Below the pieces are notes generated by a model. It was not told where the DNA came from and did no database searches. It saw only the letters and a program-made list of their open reading frames with translations. A stretch of 32,410 nt of DNA from an uncultured Olsenella sp. (GTDB lineage: Bacteria > Actinomycetota > Coriobacteriia > Coriobacteriales > Atopobiaceae): NCBI GenBank assembly GCA_900548775.1, contig URLM01000019.1, positions 1 to 32,410 of the forward strand, read 5' to 3'. Shown piece by piece: positions 16,794 to 25,766 of this stretch (within the stretch, counting starts at the first letter, position 1; the number at the start of each line of letters is the position of its first letter). The position numbers and the translations under genes are program-made.

Positions 16794-16822
16794 GCTACAC
16801 GCCAGGCACTTGACACTGTCAA
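16794..16822 (-). promoter_or_regulatory. Promoter with palindromic -35 region upstream of glycerate kinase
   Basis: The minus strand shows a perfect -35 hexamer TTGACA and, 17 bp on, a weaker -10 TGTAGC. The -35 is the left half of TTGACAGTGTCAA, a perfect 6+1+6 palindrome at 16810-16822. A regulator bound there would block polymerase, so this may be promoter and operator together. The predicted leader is about 25 nt. Confidence 0.5.
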
Positions 16823-16880
16823 AGAGAGAGTCCTTCCGCAATAGCACGCCGGACCCTCACTATCATCTTCCCCATATTGG

Positions 16881-16920
16881 TTATAAGAAGCGGGCCGCCC
16901 AAGGAACAGAGGCGGCCCGC
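16881..16920 (-). terminator. Intrinsic terminator of the eight-gene catabolic operon
   Basis: Sixteen bases beyond the alcohol dehydrogenase stop, a perfect 10-bp stem GCGGGCCGCC/GGCGGCCCGC (plus a G-U pair) with a 9-nt loop is followed by TTCTTATAACC on the minus strand. The tail is only moderately T rich, but stem strength and position fit a terminator. Confidence 0.75.
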
Positions 16921-16936
16921 GTCACATACCGTTTGT

Positions 16937-18127
16937 CTACCTTGCGTTTTTGAGAATGTTCACGATATCCTCGACGTGTAGCTTCATGAAGTTGCCAGCA
17001 TGATCGCCACCACGCGCCTCGACGGCACCCTCGGCCATCTCCTGAATTTGCTCGTCCGTGGGATTAACCCCCAGCTCATGCAGATTTGTGGGCATCCCGA
17101 TGGAATGGCACCACTGATCCCAAGCCTCAATACCGCGCAGGCCAGTCGCCATGGGATCGTGGAAGTCGTTCTGAACGCCCCACACGTTGACGGCAAACTG
17201 GGCAAAGCGCTCGGGATCAACATGGATAACGTACTTAGCCCAGCTAGACCAAATTGCCGTGAGTCCGGCACCATGGGCAACGTCAAACATTGCGCCAATC
17301 TCGTGCTCGATAGCATGGCAAGCAAAGTCGCCCACCCTGCCAAGCCCCGTAAGTCCATCATGAGACTTGGCGCCTGCCAGCAGCAGATTTGCACGTGCTG
17401 TATAGCTCGTGGGATGGGCAAGGGCCTCGGGAACCATGGTCTTGACGGTGCGGAGAAGACCCTCTGCAATCTCGTCGGTGAGCTCTACGTCACGCTCGGT
17501 CGTGAAGTATCGCTCCATGGTGTGCATCATGATGTCAGCTCCAGGCGCAGCCGTCTGGTAGGCAGGCAGCGAATAGGTAAGCTCAGGGTTCATGATGGCA
17601 AAGAGAGGACGCGCGCACTCATGGTTGTAGGAGCGCTTGAGAGTCTTGGGACCCATCGTGTCAATATCGATGACTGCCGAGTTCGACGTCTCAGAACCGG
17701 TACCCGCCAAGGTCGAGATGGCGCCAATCTTTGCAATCTTGTCCGTCGAGACCTTGCCAAGGAATAGGTCTTCCAGGTCAAAGTCATTCGCAAGGCCATA
17801 GGCGATTGCCTTGGAGGAGTCAATGGCAGACCCACCTCCAATGGCAAGGATAAAATCGACGTCCTCTTGCTTGCAGAGTTCGACACCCTTCTTGACCAAG
17901 GAAAGACGCGGGTTGGGCACAACGCCGTCAAGGTCTACGTATGTAATCCCCGCGTCCTCAAGCCCCTTGTGCACACGGTCGAGAAGGCCGGTGGTGCGAA
18001 CGTAGTCCCCACCCCAATGGATGAGTGCCTTATGTCCGCCAAACTCCTTGATGAGCCTACCGGCTTCATTCTCAGTTCCCTTGCCAAACAGAATCTTTGT
18101 GGGGACGAGATACTCAAAGTTGACCAT
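16937..18127 (-). CDS. Iron-containing alcohol dehydrogenase (butanol dehydrogenase-like)
   Basis: A 396-residue group III alcohol dehydrogenase of the BdhA/YqhD type. It reduces short-chain aldehydes to alcohols with NAD(P)H, or the reverse. The N-terminal half holds the dinucleotide site GGGSAIDSSKAIA (97-109) and STLAGTGSETS. Metal ligands are expected at the Asp in GADIMMHTMERY and at histidines in DFACHAIEHEIGAMFDVAHGAGL. AGGAG lies eight bases upstream of the ATG. It is the last gene of the PTS-aldolase-thiolase operon, 34 bp after the thiolase. Candidate substrates include acetaldehyde, butyraldehyde or an aldehyde released by the aldolase; the sequence does not decide. No aldehyde/CoA reductase is visible nearby. 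Confidence 0.9.
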   Translation of the reverse strand: MVNFEYLVPTKILFGKGTENEAGRLIKEFGGHKALIHWGGDYVRTTGLLDRVHKGLEDAGITYVDLDGVVPNPRLSLVKKGVELCKQEDVDFILAIGGGSAIDSSKAIAYGLANDFDLEDLFLGKVSTDKIAKIGAISTLAGTGSETSNSAVIDIDTMGPKTLKRSYNHECARPLFAIMNPELTYSLPAYQTAAPGADIMMHTMERYFTTERDVELTDEIAEGLLRTVKTMVPEALAHPTSYTARANLLLAGAKSHDGLTGLGRVGDFACHAIEHEIGAMFDVAHGAGLTAIWSSWAKYVIHVDPERFAQFAVNVWGVQNDFHDPMATGLRGIEAWDQWCHSIGMPTNLHELGVNPTDEQIQEMAEGAVEARGGDHAGNFMKLHVEDIVNILKNAR

Positions 18128-18161
18128 TATCGGTTCTCCTTTCGTGCTTCAGCGTTTGCAT

Positions 18162-19373
18162 CTAGTCCTTCGTGAAGTACATCGAGATGCCCTGTCCGCC
18201 TCCGATGCACATCGAGACCATCGCATCACGCTTTTCGGTGCGAGCGAGCTCATAGGCACACTTAATGACGAGGATGGCACCAGTAGCTCCAATGGGGTGC
18301 CCCAGAGAAATCCCGCCACCGTAGATGTTGAGCTTCTCGGAGTCAAGGCCAAGGTCGCGGCTCACGGCAACCGACTGAGAAGCGAATGCCTCGTTAAGCT
18401 CAAACATATCAATTGCTTGCGCATCAATTCCGAGCTGGTTACAAAGCTGGGCCGTGGAGAAGTAGGGGCTGTAGCCCATGAGGGTAGCATCATAGCCCGC
18501 AACGGCCCAGCCACGGATGGTCAGCATGGGAGCACATCCCAGCTCCTCCGCCTTCGAGCGCTTCATCATAACCACGGCGGCAGCCGCGTCGTTCAAGCTC
18601 GAGGAGTTACCTGCGGTTACAGTACCCGTGCCATCTGTCACAAAGCAGGGCTTGAGCTTGGAAAGACTTTCGACCGTCACGCCCTCACGCGGGCCCTCGT
18701 CGGTGTCGAAAACCGTCACGGCGCCATGGCGACCCTTGATCTCAACGGGAACGATTTCGATCTTGAAAACACCGGAAGCAACTGCATCACACGCGCGCTG
18801 CTGCGAGCGAGCGGCGAAAGCATCCTGCTCCTCACGGCTTACGCCAAACTTCTTAGCAACGTTCTCGGCAGTAATTCCATTGTGGTTTCCGTCAAGCGGC
18901 CAAACGAGGGCGTCGATGACGCCATCCTCGAACTGCTTGTGGCCCATGCGCGCACCCCATCGCGCCGACGGCACATAGTATGGAAGTGTGGAGAGGGACT
19001 CCGCGCCGCCTGCCACAACCACGTCGCGGAAGCCCGTCTGAATCTCCTGAAGACCGTCAGCAATTGCCTGAACAGACGAACCGCACTGGCGGTTCACGGA
19101 ATACGCGGTGCACTCGTTGGGCATCCCTGCCTTGAGGGAAATCGCGCGAGCAAGAAAACCATTGGGACCCCAACCACCAACGTTGCCAATGATAACCTCG
19201 CCCACCTTGCTCGGGTCAACACCGGAGCGCCTGACCGCCTCTTTGACCGCAATGGCCCCCAGGTCAATGGTGGGGACGGTCTTAAGACTTCCACCAAACT
19301 TGCCGATAGCCGTACGTGCGCCCGCAACAATCACGACGTCATCGGGGTTCTTTTCAAACTGCCTGTTGCTCAT
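18162..19373 (-). CDS. thl: Acetyl-CoA C-acetyltransferase (thiolase)
   Basis: A 403-residue biosynthetic-type thiolase that joins two acetyl-CoA to acetoacetyl-CoA and can run in reverse. The acylated cysteine is in NRQCGSSVQA (Cys97), the catalytic histidine in GGGISLGHPIGATG (His359), and the proton-shuttling cysteine in SMCIGGGQG (Cys389). ELNEAFASQ is also conserved. The N-terminus is about ten residues longer than in common ThlA proteins. The ATG has a GAAGGG ribosome site. It lies 63 bp after the 3-hydroxyacyl-CoA dehydrogenase gene, so the two adjacent steps of a C4 pathway are co-transcribed. Confidence 0.95.
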   Translation of the reverse strand: MSNRQFEKNPDDVVIVAGARTAIGKFGGSLKTVPTIDLGAIAVKEAVRRSGVDPSKVGEVIIGNVGGWGPNGFLARAISLKAGMPNECTAYSVNRQCGSSVQAIADGLQEIQTGFRDVVVAGGAESLSTLPYYVPSARWGARMGHKQFEDGVIDALVWPLDGNHNGITAENVAKKFGVSREEQDAFAARSQQRACDAVASGVFKIEIVPVEIKGRHGAVTVFDTDEGPREGVTVESLSKLKPCFVTDGTGTVTAGNSSSLNDAAAAVVMMKRSKAEELGCAPMLTIRGWAVAGYDATLMGYSPYFSTAQLCNQLGIDAQAIDMFELNEAFASQSVAVSRDLGLDSEKLNIYGGGISLGHPIGATGAILVIKCAYELARTEKRDAMVSMCIGGGQGISMYFTKD

Positions 19374-19436
19374 TGGTCTTTCCCTTCGTAGTGTCTGTCT
19401 TGAACATGGAGGAGCTACGCCAGCGACTGAACTTCT

Positions 19437-20288
19437 CTACTCGTAGTCATAGAAGCCATGACCGGTCTTCCGACCAAGCTTGCCGGCGTCCAGAAGCTCC
19501 TTGAAAACGGGAGCAGGACGGTACAAATCATCGTGGTCATAGCCTTCGTAGAGATTCATGAGTGAGGCGTACACCACGTCGATGCCCGAGAAATCCATGA
19601 GCTCGCAGGGACCCATCGGGTGGTTGCATGCCAGCTTCATTGCAGTGTCAACGTCCTTGGGAGAAACGCCCTCGGAGACGAGCCAGGCACCCATGTTCTC
19701 GTACGGGTTGATGATTCGGTTGACAATGAATCCAGGTGTGTTGGGAGCGTCCACGGTCGTCTTGCCGATGGCCTCAGCAAACTCCTTGGCCTTCTCGTAC
19801 GTCTCCACAGAGGTCTTCTCGCCACGAACCAGTTCGACGAGCTTCATAACGGGTGCGGGATAGAAGAAGTGCATCCCCATAACCGATGCTGGGCGCTTGG
19901 TCGCCGAGGCAATTTGGTCGATGTCGATGCCGGATGTGTTGGTCAGAAGAACTGCATCCGCATCGGCAACCTCGTCTACCTTCTCGAAGGTCGACCGCTT
20001 GAAGTCGAGTCGCTCGGGAACGGCCTCGATTACATACTTGGCGCCGACAAGCTCACCGTAGTCTGTCGAGTACGTAAGGTTACCAAGGATGGTGTCACAT
20101 TCCCCTTGGGTAATCTTGCCCTTTGTAACCTTCTTCTGTACAAGCTTGTTGACAAGCGCCTTTGCCTTATCGAGCGGCTCCTGGGCAATGTCGATGTTCA
20201 CGACCTGGAAGTCAGCAGTCGCGCACGCCTGGGCAATACCAGCACCCATGAGCCCGGACCCAATAACAGCAACCTTTATAGTATCCAT
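19437..20288 (-). CDS. hbd: 3-hydroxybutyryl-CoA dehydrogenase
   Basis: A 283-residue NAD(P)-dependent dehydrogenase, the standard length for clostridial Hbd, that reduces acetoacetyl-CoA to (S)-3-hydroxybutyryl-CoA. The Rossmann motif VIGSGLMGAGIAQ is at 8-20. The HFFYPAPVMKLVELV segment holds the catalytic histidine, and NTPGFIVNRI and KLGRKTGHGFYDYE are typical of the C-terminal half. The ATG at 20286-20288 was chosen because AAAGGA lies eight bases upstream and the Rossmann strand then starts at residue 5. It lies 52 bp downstream of the CoA-transferase. No crotonase (crt) or bcd/etf genes accompany it here. Confidence 0.95.
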   Translation of the reverse strand: MDTIKVAVIGSGLMGAGIAQACATADFQVVNIDIAQEPLDKAKALVNKLVQKKVTKGKITQGECDTILGNLTYSTDYGELVGAKYVIEAVPERLDFKRSTFEKVDEVADADAVLLTNTSGIDIDQIASATKRPASVMGMHFFYPAPVMKLVELVRGEKTSVETYEKAKEFAEAIGKTTVDAPNTPGFIVNRIINPYENMGAWLVSEGVSPKDVDTAMKLACNHPMGPCELMDFSGIDVVYASLMNLYEGYDHDDLYRPAPVFKELLDAGKLGRKTGHGFYDYE

Positions 20289-20340
20289 CTCTGAATCCTT
20301 TCCGTGAGTATCCAAAGCTTGATAGCGATAGTCCAACGGC

Positions 20341-21936
20341 CTACTTTTTGCCGAAACTCTCCAGGAGCCCACAGGGCCCGTCCTGAACGAAGAGGCTTGG
20401 ACTCATAGTCTTGAGATCGTCTGCGACGATGGGATCGAAATCCATCATGTCTAGAACCTGCGTCTTGAGGTCGATGCCAGGGGCAATCTCGACGAGCTTG
20501 ACCCCCTCTTGCACCAGTTCAAAAACAGCGCGCTCGGTTACGACGACCACTCGCTGGCCGCTCTTGCGAGCTCGTGGGCCATTGAAGGAGATCTGCCGCA
20601 CGTGGCTGACCATCTTCCTCACGGCACCCTCTTTGAGGATGTGCAGTTCGTTGCCATCAAAGGAATACTCGGCACCCTTGGCCGTGAACGTTCCAAGGTA
20701 GACAACGCACTTCGCATTCTGGGTGATGTCGACAAAGCCCCCTGCGCCGGTGCACCTCTCGCCCATCTTGGTTGAGTTGGCGTTTCCCTCTCCGTCAAGC
20801 TCTCCCAGCCCCATGTACGTGACGTCAACACCAGCCCCGTCGTAGTAATCGAACTGCTCGGGATGGCTCACCATGGCATAGAGATTCTGGCCTATGCCAA
20901 AATCGATGCCGCCGAGTTGCACACCGCCATAGATGCCGCTCTCGACAGTAATCATGACCTTGTCGGAAAGGCCCTCCTCAGCACAGACCCGTCCCACCAT
21001 GTCGTTGGGGATGCCTGTGCCGAGGTTGACGACGCAGCCGGGGTACAGCTCCTGGCACCCTCGCCGTGCAATGAACTTACGCACGTTGAACGGAGCGGGA
21101 TCAATCGCGGCCATCGGTCGCCTGAGCTTTCCCACATACGAGGGGTCGAAGTAGATTGAGGAAGTCATGCGATGGTCTTCCTCGGGATTGGGGCAAACCA
21201 CCACTTTGTCAATAAACACGCCAGGAACCGTCACGTCCTTGGGGTTGAGCGTGCCGGTTTGGGCAACGTCGCGTACTTGGGCTATGACCTGCCCGCCATA
21301 GCGCTTGGTTGCGAGAACCGCGTTGAAGACCTCCAGCTTCATGGCTTCGTCCGTGGTGGTCATGTTGCCCATCTCGTCGCAGGTGGTACCGCGGATAAGA
21401 AGGGTGTCGATGGGTACCTCGTTGTACATCATGTATTCTTCGCCATGGTAGGTGACGATTTCAACGATGTCTGGCTCGCCTTGGGTTCGCTCGTTCATCT
21501 TGCCGCCCTCGATACGCGGATCGATGAAGGTGCCCAGACCAACCTTGCTCATCTTTCCTGGCAGTCCGCATGCCATGGCTCGGTAAAGCTGGGCAATCTG
21601 CCCCTGTGGGAGGCAGTACGCAACTACCTTGTTGCTCGCAATCATGTCCATCCACTTGGGCTGGAGACCCCAGTGCGAGCCGATGATGCGCGTCACGAGT
21701 CCCTCGTGCGCCAAGTGCTGAATACCACGGGCCCTATCAGACTGGCCGCACGAGTGCAGAAGGGTGAGGTCGCGCGGATGTCCAGTCTCGATAAACCGCT
21801 TCTCAATCGCCTTAAGGTTGGACTCAGAGGCGGAGACGAGCGTCATCCCAATTGTGCAAATGGTTGTCCCATCTTCGATTGATGCTGCCACCTCCTCAGG
21901 AGCGACAAAACTTGCCCGAAGGTCCCTGTTAGCCAT
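20341..21936 (-). CDS. Acyl-CoA:acetate/propionate CoA-transferase (family I)
   Basis: A 531-residue single-chain CoA-transferase, alpha and beta halves fused, of the Pct/YdiF type. The catalytic glutamate is in ITVESGIYGGVQLGG (Glu332), which would form the glutamyl-CoA thioester. VVNLGTGIPNDM in the second half and GMTLVSASES in the first are typical. It moves CoA between short-chain acids, which here may release 3-hydroxybutyrate or butyrate while activating acetate, or activate an incoming acid. The start lies 3 bp beyond the acyl-CoA synthetase stop and its AAAGG overlaps the end of that gene, so the two are translationally coupled. Length is slightly above the usual 515-520. Confidence 0.92.
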   Translation of the reverse strand: MANRDLRASFVAPEEVAASIEDGTTICTIGMTLVSASESNLKAIEKRFIETGHPRDLTLLHSCGQSDRARGIQHLAHEGLVTRIIGSHWGLQPKWMDMIASNKVVAYCLPQGQIAQLYRAMACGLPGKMSKVGLGTFIDPRIEGGKMNERTQGEPDIVEIVTYHGEEYMMYNEVPIDTLLIRGTTCDEMGNMTTTDEAMKLEVFNAVLATKRYGGQVIAQVRDVAQTGTLNPKDVTVPGVFIDKVVVCPNPEEDHRMTSSIYFDPSYVGKLRRPMAAIDPAPFNVRKFIARRGCQELYPGCVVNLGTGIPNDMVGRVCAEEGLSDKVMITVESGIYGGVQLGGIDFGIGQNLYAMVSHPEQFDYYDGAGVDVTYMGLGELDGEGNANSTKMGERCTGAGGFVDITQNAKCVVYLGTFTAKGAEYSFDGNELHILKEGAVRKMVSHVRQISFNGPRARKSGQRVVVVTERAVFELVQEGVKLVEIAPGIDLKTQVLDMMDFDPIVADDLKTMSPSLFVQDGPCGLLESFGKK

Positions 21937-21939
21937 GAA

Positions 21940-23496
21940 TCAAGCCTTTCTCGGTGTCTTCTCCAAAAGCGACTGGCGAACTAGCTCAAGCGCAGCGCGC
22001 CTATCAGGCTTTTCGCCTCTCGTCTGAGGTATTTCGTCCGCAAACGCAACGTGGACAGGAATCTTGAAGTGAGCAAGCCTCCCCTTGAGCGCCATCTTGA
22101 CCTCGTCCTCTGTGACGTGCGACCCCGTCTGTCTTACGCACAGGGCAACGGGAACTTCTCCGTAGAGGTCATCGGGCATCCCGCAAGCACAGGCCCCATT
22201 GATTCCCGGAACCTCGCAGAGTACCTCCTCGAGGGCAGAGCACCACACCTTCTCGCCACCGCGGTTGATCATGTCCTTCTTGCGGTCGACTATCCAAATC
22301 ATGCCCTCACTGTTTGCGTAACCCATGTCTCCCGTAAGGAGCCATCCGCCGGGGAGCAGGTCGCTTGACTCATGGTGAAAGTAGCCCTCGGTAACGCACG
22401 CACCGCGCAGGGCAAGCTCGCCCACCTCTCCAACGGGAACCTCATAGTGATCTTCATCGAGAAGAACGGCGTCAACTCCGGGAATCGGCTTTCCCGTAGC
22501 ACCAGCATAGATTGAGGTTGCAGAGTCCCAAGGAAAGAGGAGCGCTGGCGAGCTTGTCTCGGTCATGCCATAGACTACCTGGAACGTAGCCGTAGGCATC
22601 CACTCGTGGAAGGCACGCATCTTTGACACCGGCTCATAGCTCGATCCGGAGAGCATGGCGCGCACACTTGGGAGGGAGGGGAAGTCCGACCTCAGAGGTT
22701 GAAGCTCGGCAAAGCTCGTCGGGGATCCGTGGAGGTAGGTTATCCCCTCGTCACGGATGCACTCGAGCACCCTCCTAGCATCGAACCTGCGATGGAGGAA
22801 CACGGTTCCCCCAACGTAGATGAACTGTGCCAAGAGAGCAATCAGACCCGTAACGTGATAGATGGGGATGGGGACAAGGCAGGAATCTGCCGGAGTCGTT
22901 CCCATGAGCCTCTGGTAAATCATGGTAGCAAATACGAGGTTGTAGTTCCTAAGAACCACCCCCTTCGCTGCTGAGGTTGTTCCGCTCGTAAACATCATGA
23001 TTGCTGGATCCGATGGACTTCCAGAGCCGTTGGCCGCAGGATGGGAATAGCCGCAGACCCCATCGAAACCATAGCCATGCTCAACATCACGGGACCAGAT
23101 ACACTTTTCTGGGTCAACGGGGAGACTCGCCGCCCAACCCTCGAACTCCTCGCCAGCAATCATGGCGCTTGGTTTGGCGATGTCCAGGAGCGAAGCCGCC
23201 TCGCGCACACGATACTTGGTGGGTATCGGCACACAAACAGCACCGAGCTTCGATATGGCATATAAGGCAACCACAAACTCGAGGTCTGCGTGCATGAGAA
23301 GAGCGATGAGCGAACTGTGCCCAAGGCCCTTCTCGGAAGCAAGGTAAGCAGCAAGATCATCCGTCAGGGAGAGGAGACGCTCGTAAGTCGTTGGGCGTCC
23401 CCAGTCATCAACAACAGCAGTAGCCTGGGGATTAGAGGAAGCTGATTGCACGAGCTGATGGTAAAGACTAGGTGCCATGTCATCGAAGGCGTACAT
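21940..23496 (-). CDS. AMP-forming acyl-CoA synthetase/ligase
   Basis: A 518-residue adenylate-forming enzyme that activates a carboxylic acid with ATP and CoA. The phosphate loop is MFTSGTTSAAKG (168-179), the YGMTETSS motif is at 309-316, LLTGDMGY near 387-394 holds the ribose-binding Asp, and the hinge is DRKKDMINRGGEK. Lys496 in QTRGEKPDRR is the expected catalytic lysine. The substrate cannot be read from the sequence; relatives include CaiC- and medium-chain FadD-like ligases. The start is uncertain: the ATG at 23494-23496 fits family N-termini, while another at 23542-23544 has AAGGA ten bases upstream and would add 16 residues. It lies between the aldolase and the CoA-transferase, an odd duplication of CoA-loading functions. 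Confidence 0.88.
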   Translation of the reverse strand: MYAFDDMAPSLYHQLVQSASSNPQATAVVDDWGRPTTYERLLSLTDDLAAYLASEKGLGHSSLIALLMHADLEFVVALYAISKLGAVCVPIPTKYRVREAASLLDIAKPSAMIAGEEFEGWAASLPVDPEKCIWSRDVEHGYGFDGVCGYSHPAANGSGSPSDPAIMMFTSGTTSAAKGVVLRNYNLVFATMIYQRLMGTTPADSCLVPIPIYHVTGLIALLAQFIYVGGTVFLHRRFDARRVLECIRDEGITYLHGSPTSFAELQPLRSDFPSLPSVRAMLSGSSYEPVSKMRAFHEWMPTATFQVVYGMTETSSPALLFPWDSATSIYAGATGKPIPGVDAVLLDEDHYEVPVGEVGELALRGACVTEGYFHHESSDLLPGGWLLTGDMGYANSEGMIWIVDRKKDMINRGGEKVWCSALEEVLCEVPGINGACACGMPDDLYGEVPVALCVRQTGSHVTEDEVKMALKGRLAHFKIPVHVAFADEIPQTRGEKPDRRAALELVRQSLLEKTPRKA

Positions 23497-23640
23497 CGTT
23501 CTGCCTGATACGGAATGTGTCGACATTCCTCGCTGAAGCGTCATGCTCCAGCAATCCTTCCCGGATATCATCGTTGACCACCTCCAAGATGCATTGGTGT
23601 TCCTGCAATCCACTTCCAAAGACCTGCGAGCATAGACGGG

Positions 23641-24528
23641 CTAGTCCGTTGCCTCAAGCGTCTCAGTACCGAATTGGTAGCGGTTGGACGATCCAAACAA
23701 CCTCATGTAGTGCCTGAGCCAATCGGAAGCCTTGCTCTCAACGGCACGAGAGAGAAGCATGTAGTCGGGCCTCTCCTCGGTGGCAAGCTCTTCGCGCAAG
23801 CCGCGAACGTATGCGGCAGAATAGTCAGTCCAAAGGTTTACCTTGTTTATGCCGCCATCGACGGCCTTCTTGAAGTTCTCGTCTCCCGAGCCAGATCCAC
23901 CATGCAAAACCAACGGATAGTTTCCAACCGCATGCTTGAGCTCCTTCAGGCGCTCAAAGTCTAGTTTGGGAACAAAGTCTTTAGGGTAGTTGCCATGTGC
24001 GGTCCCAATGGCAACGGCCAGGGCATCGCACCCGGTCCTCTCGATGAATTCGACGGCCATGTCCACATTTGTGTACATGTCCGCACTGCGGCCGTCACCA
24101 GCCGCAGCCTGTCCGACGTGCCCAAGCTCCGCCTCGACACTCACTCCATGGGCGTGGGCGAGAGAGACTATCTGAGACACGCGGCGAACGTTCTCCTCAA
24201 ACGGAAGGCTTGAGGAGTCAACCATGACTGACGTATAGCCAGCCTTAATGCACCGGCAAATGTCCTCGAACTCGATTCCATGGTCAAGTTGAAGGGCAAC
24301 GGGCACGTCGAGGGGTTCTGCAGCAGCGCGCACCATTGCAGCAGCAACCTCTGGGGCAATGTGCATGTTCATCTGCCTCGGCGAAATGTCGATAAGGACG
24401 GCAGAGTGCTCCTCCTGCGCTGCCATGAGAGCGGCCCTTACGGTATTGAAGTCCGGGCAGTTGGGAGCTGGAACAGCATAGTTGTTAGTGCTCGCATGCT
24501 TGAGCATTTCGCTAACTGAGACGTACAT
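23641..24528 (-). CDS. Class II fructose/tagatose-bisphosphate-type aldolase
   Basis: A 295-residue zinc-dependent ketose-bisphosphate aldolase (FbaA/GatY/KbaY/IolJ superfamily) that splits a ketose phosphate into DHAP and an aldehyde. The catalytic Asp and a zinc histidine are in LQLDHGIEF (Asp82, His83), with Glu134 in EAELGHVGQ and further zinc histidines in GTAHGNY (His178) and LHGGSGSG (His209). The usual NVNTD loop reads KVNLWTDY. The early AFNV-type strand reads APNCPD, so the substrate may not be the common one. AAGGA lies nine bases before the ATG. It follows PTS IIC across a hairpin, which suggests it handles the phosphorylated product of that transporter. Confidence 0.9.
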   Translation of the reverse strand: MYVSVSEMLKHASTNNYAVPAPNCPDFNTVRAALMAAQEEHSAVLIDISPRQMNMHIAPEVAAAMVRAAAEPLDVPVALQLDHGIEFEDICRCIKAGYTSVMVDSSSLPFEENVRRVSQIVSLAHAHGVSVEAELGHVGQAAAGDGRSADMYTNVDMAVEFIERTGCDALAVAIGTAHGNYPKDFVPKLDFERLKELKHAVGNYPLVLHGGSGSGDENFKKAVDGGINKVNLWTDYSAAYVRGLREELATEERPDYMLLSRAVESKASDWLRHYMRLFGSSNRYQFGTETLEATD

Positions 24529-24595
24529 GGAATAATCCTTCCGATGTTTGAGCCAGCCTGTCTCTCCGGCTGTACACCAGCGAATGTGGGAATGC

Positions 24596-24630
24596 CCTGA
24601 AAGAATGGAGGCGCCCGCAGGCGCCTCCAT
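24596..24630 (-). terminator. Hairpin between PTS IIC and the aldolase (attenuator or processing site)
   Basis: A perfect 11-bp stem ATGGAGGCGCC/GGCGCCTCCAT with a 4-nt loop lies at 24605-24630, 15 bp after the IIC stop. The minus strand continues with TCTTTCAGG. The tail is short in T, so it is more likely a leaky terminator or an mRNA-stabilising element that sets different levels of PTS and downstream enzymes. Confidence 0.5.
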
Positions 24631-24644
24631 AACATCGCTCTTGG

Positions 24645-25766
24645 TTAACCCAACAGCTTGTCGAGGACACCGTTCTGTCCCATCTCCTGCTCTTCTGCAA
24701 CAGGCTTGCGAAGGAGGAAATACAGGACACCAGTAACCATTGCGCCGATGAACCAGAACAGAACGAACTGAAGCGGGTTACTCATAAGGGCAATTACGAA
24801 CACACCACCGTGAGGGGAGGGGGACTCGAGGCCGGCCATGCCCGCCAGGCCACCGGAAATCGCACCGCCAATCATGCAGGGAACGAGGCAGCGCCAGGTG
24901 TCCTGCACCAGGAACGGAATGACATACTCCTGGATGTAGCAGCACGCGAGGACAATGCCGGAGATGGTGGTATCGCGCTCCTGCTGGGTAAACTTCTTCT
25001 TGCCCGTGAAGCGATCGATAATCTGCGCGATGCAAATGCCAAGCGGGTTCTGCATGCCGCCACACATCTTGCAGGCGGTAGGACCATAAATGCCGTCAGC
25101 ATTGAGACCGTTGGTCACGAGGGCAACTGCCTTAGAGATGGGGCCGCCCTGGTCAATCGACATGCCAGCGCCAATAGCAGCGCCAAAGACAAAGCCGCCA
25201 ACACCCTGCAGGTTGGTGAGAGCAGAGGTGATAATCCCCATAAGCCAGCTAATGGGCACACCAATCACATACCACATAAGCAGAGACGTCGCCGCAGTCG
25301 CCACAACGGGAATGATCAGAATTGGGAAAATCGACTGAAGCGAATCGGGCACGTTCTTAGAGAGCCCTTTCAGCCATATGACAAGATACCCAGCGATGAT
25401 GCCGCCGAGAACTGCACCAAGGAAGCCGGCCTTAATGGTGTTGGAAATGACGCCGACGGCAAAACCTGGAGCAAGACCGGGCTTATCAGCCATCGCATAT
25501 GCAATGTAGGCGCCGATGATGGGAACGCAAACGTTAAAGATGGCGCTACCGATGGCATACACGACCATTGCCGGCGTGTACTCGGTGTAGGCAAGGCCCG
25601 CCATCTCATTACCAACGTTATATCCCCCCATTGCCTTCGCGATGCCCCAGAGCACACCGCCGCCAACGATAAAGGGAATCATATAAGAGATGCCAGTCAA
25701 CACTGCGTCCCACACAAACGCACCTTGAGACTGCTTCTTGGCACCCTTGCGCTGAATCTCGGCCAT
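24645..25766 (-). CDS. PTS fructose-family transporter subunit IIC
   Basis: A 373-residue integral membrane permease domain with about eight to ten hydrophobic segments. Family features are the N-terminal GISYMIPFIVGGGVL segment, the GGVIAG-like GGIIAGYLVIWLKGL, the MSIDQGGPISKAV loop and the SPHGGVFV motif near the C-terminus, all typical of fructose-type IIC. It moves the sugar across the membrane while IIB phosphorylates it. Its ATG follows the IIB stop with no gap, so the two are coupled. No IIA domain is fused. The real sugar cannot be told, since this subfamily also includes mannosylglycerate and other glycoside transporters. Confidence 0.94.
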   Translation of the reverse strand: MAEIQRKGAKKQSQGAFVWDAVLTGISYMIPFIVGGGVLWGIAKAMGGYNVGNEMAGLAYTEYTPAMVVYAIGSAIFNVCVPIIGAYIAYAMADKPGLAPGFAVGVISNTIKAGFLGAVLGGIIAGYLVIWLKGLSKNVPDSLQSIFPILIIPVVATAATSLLMWYVIGVPISWLMGIITSALTNLQGVGGFVFGAAIGAGMSIDQGGPISKAVALVTNGLNADGIYGPTACKMCGGMQNPLGICIAQIIDRFTGKKKFTQQERDTTISGIVLACCYIQEYVIPFLVQDTWRCLVPCMIGGAISGGLAGMAGLESPSPHGGVFVIALMSNPLQFVLFWFIGAMVTGVLYFLLRKPVAEEQEMGQNGVLDKLLG

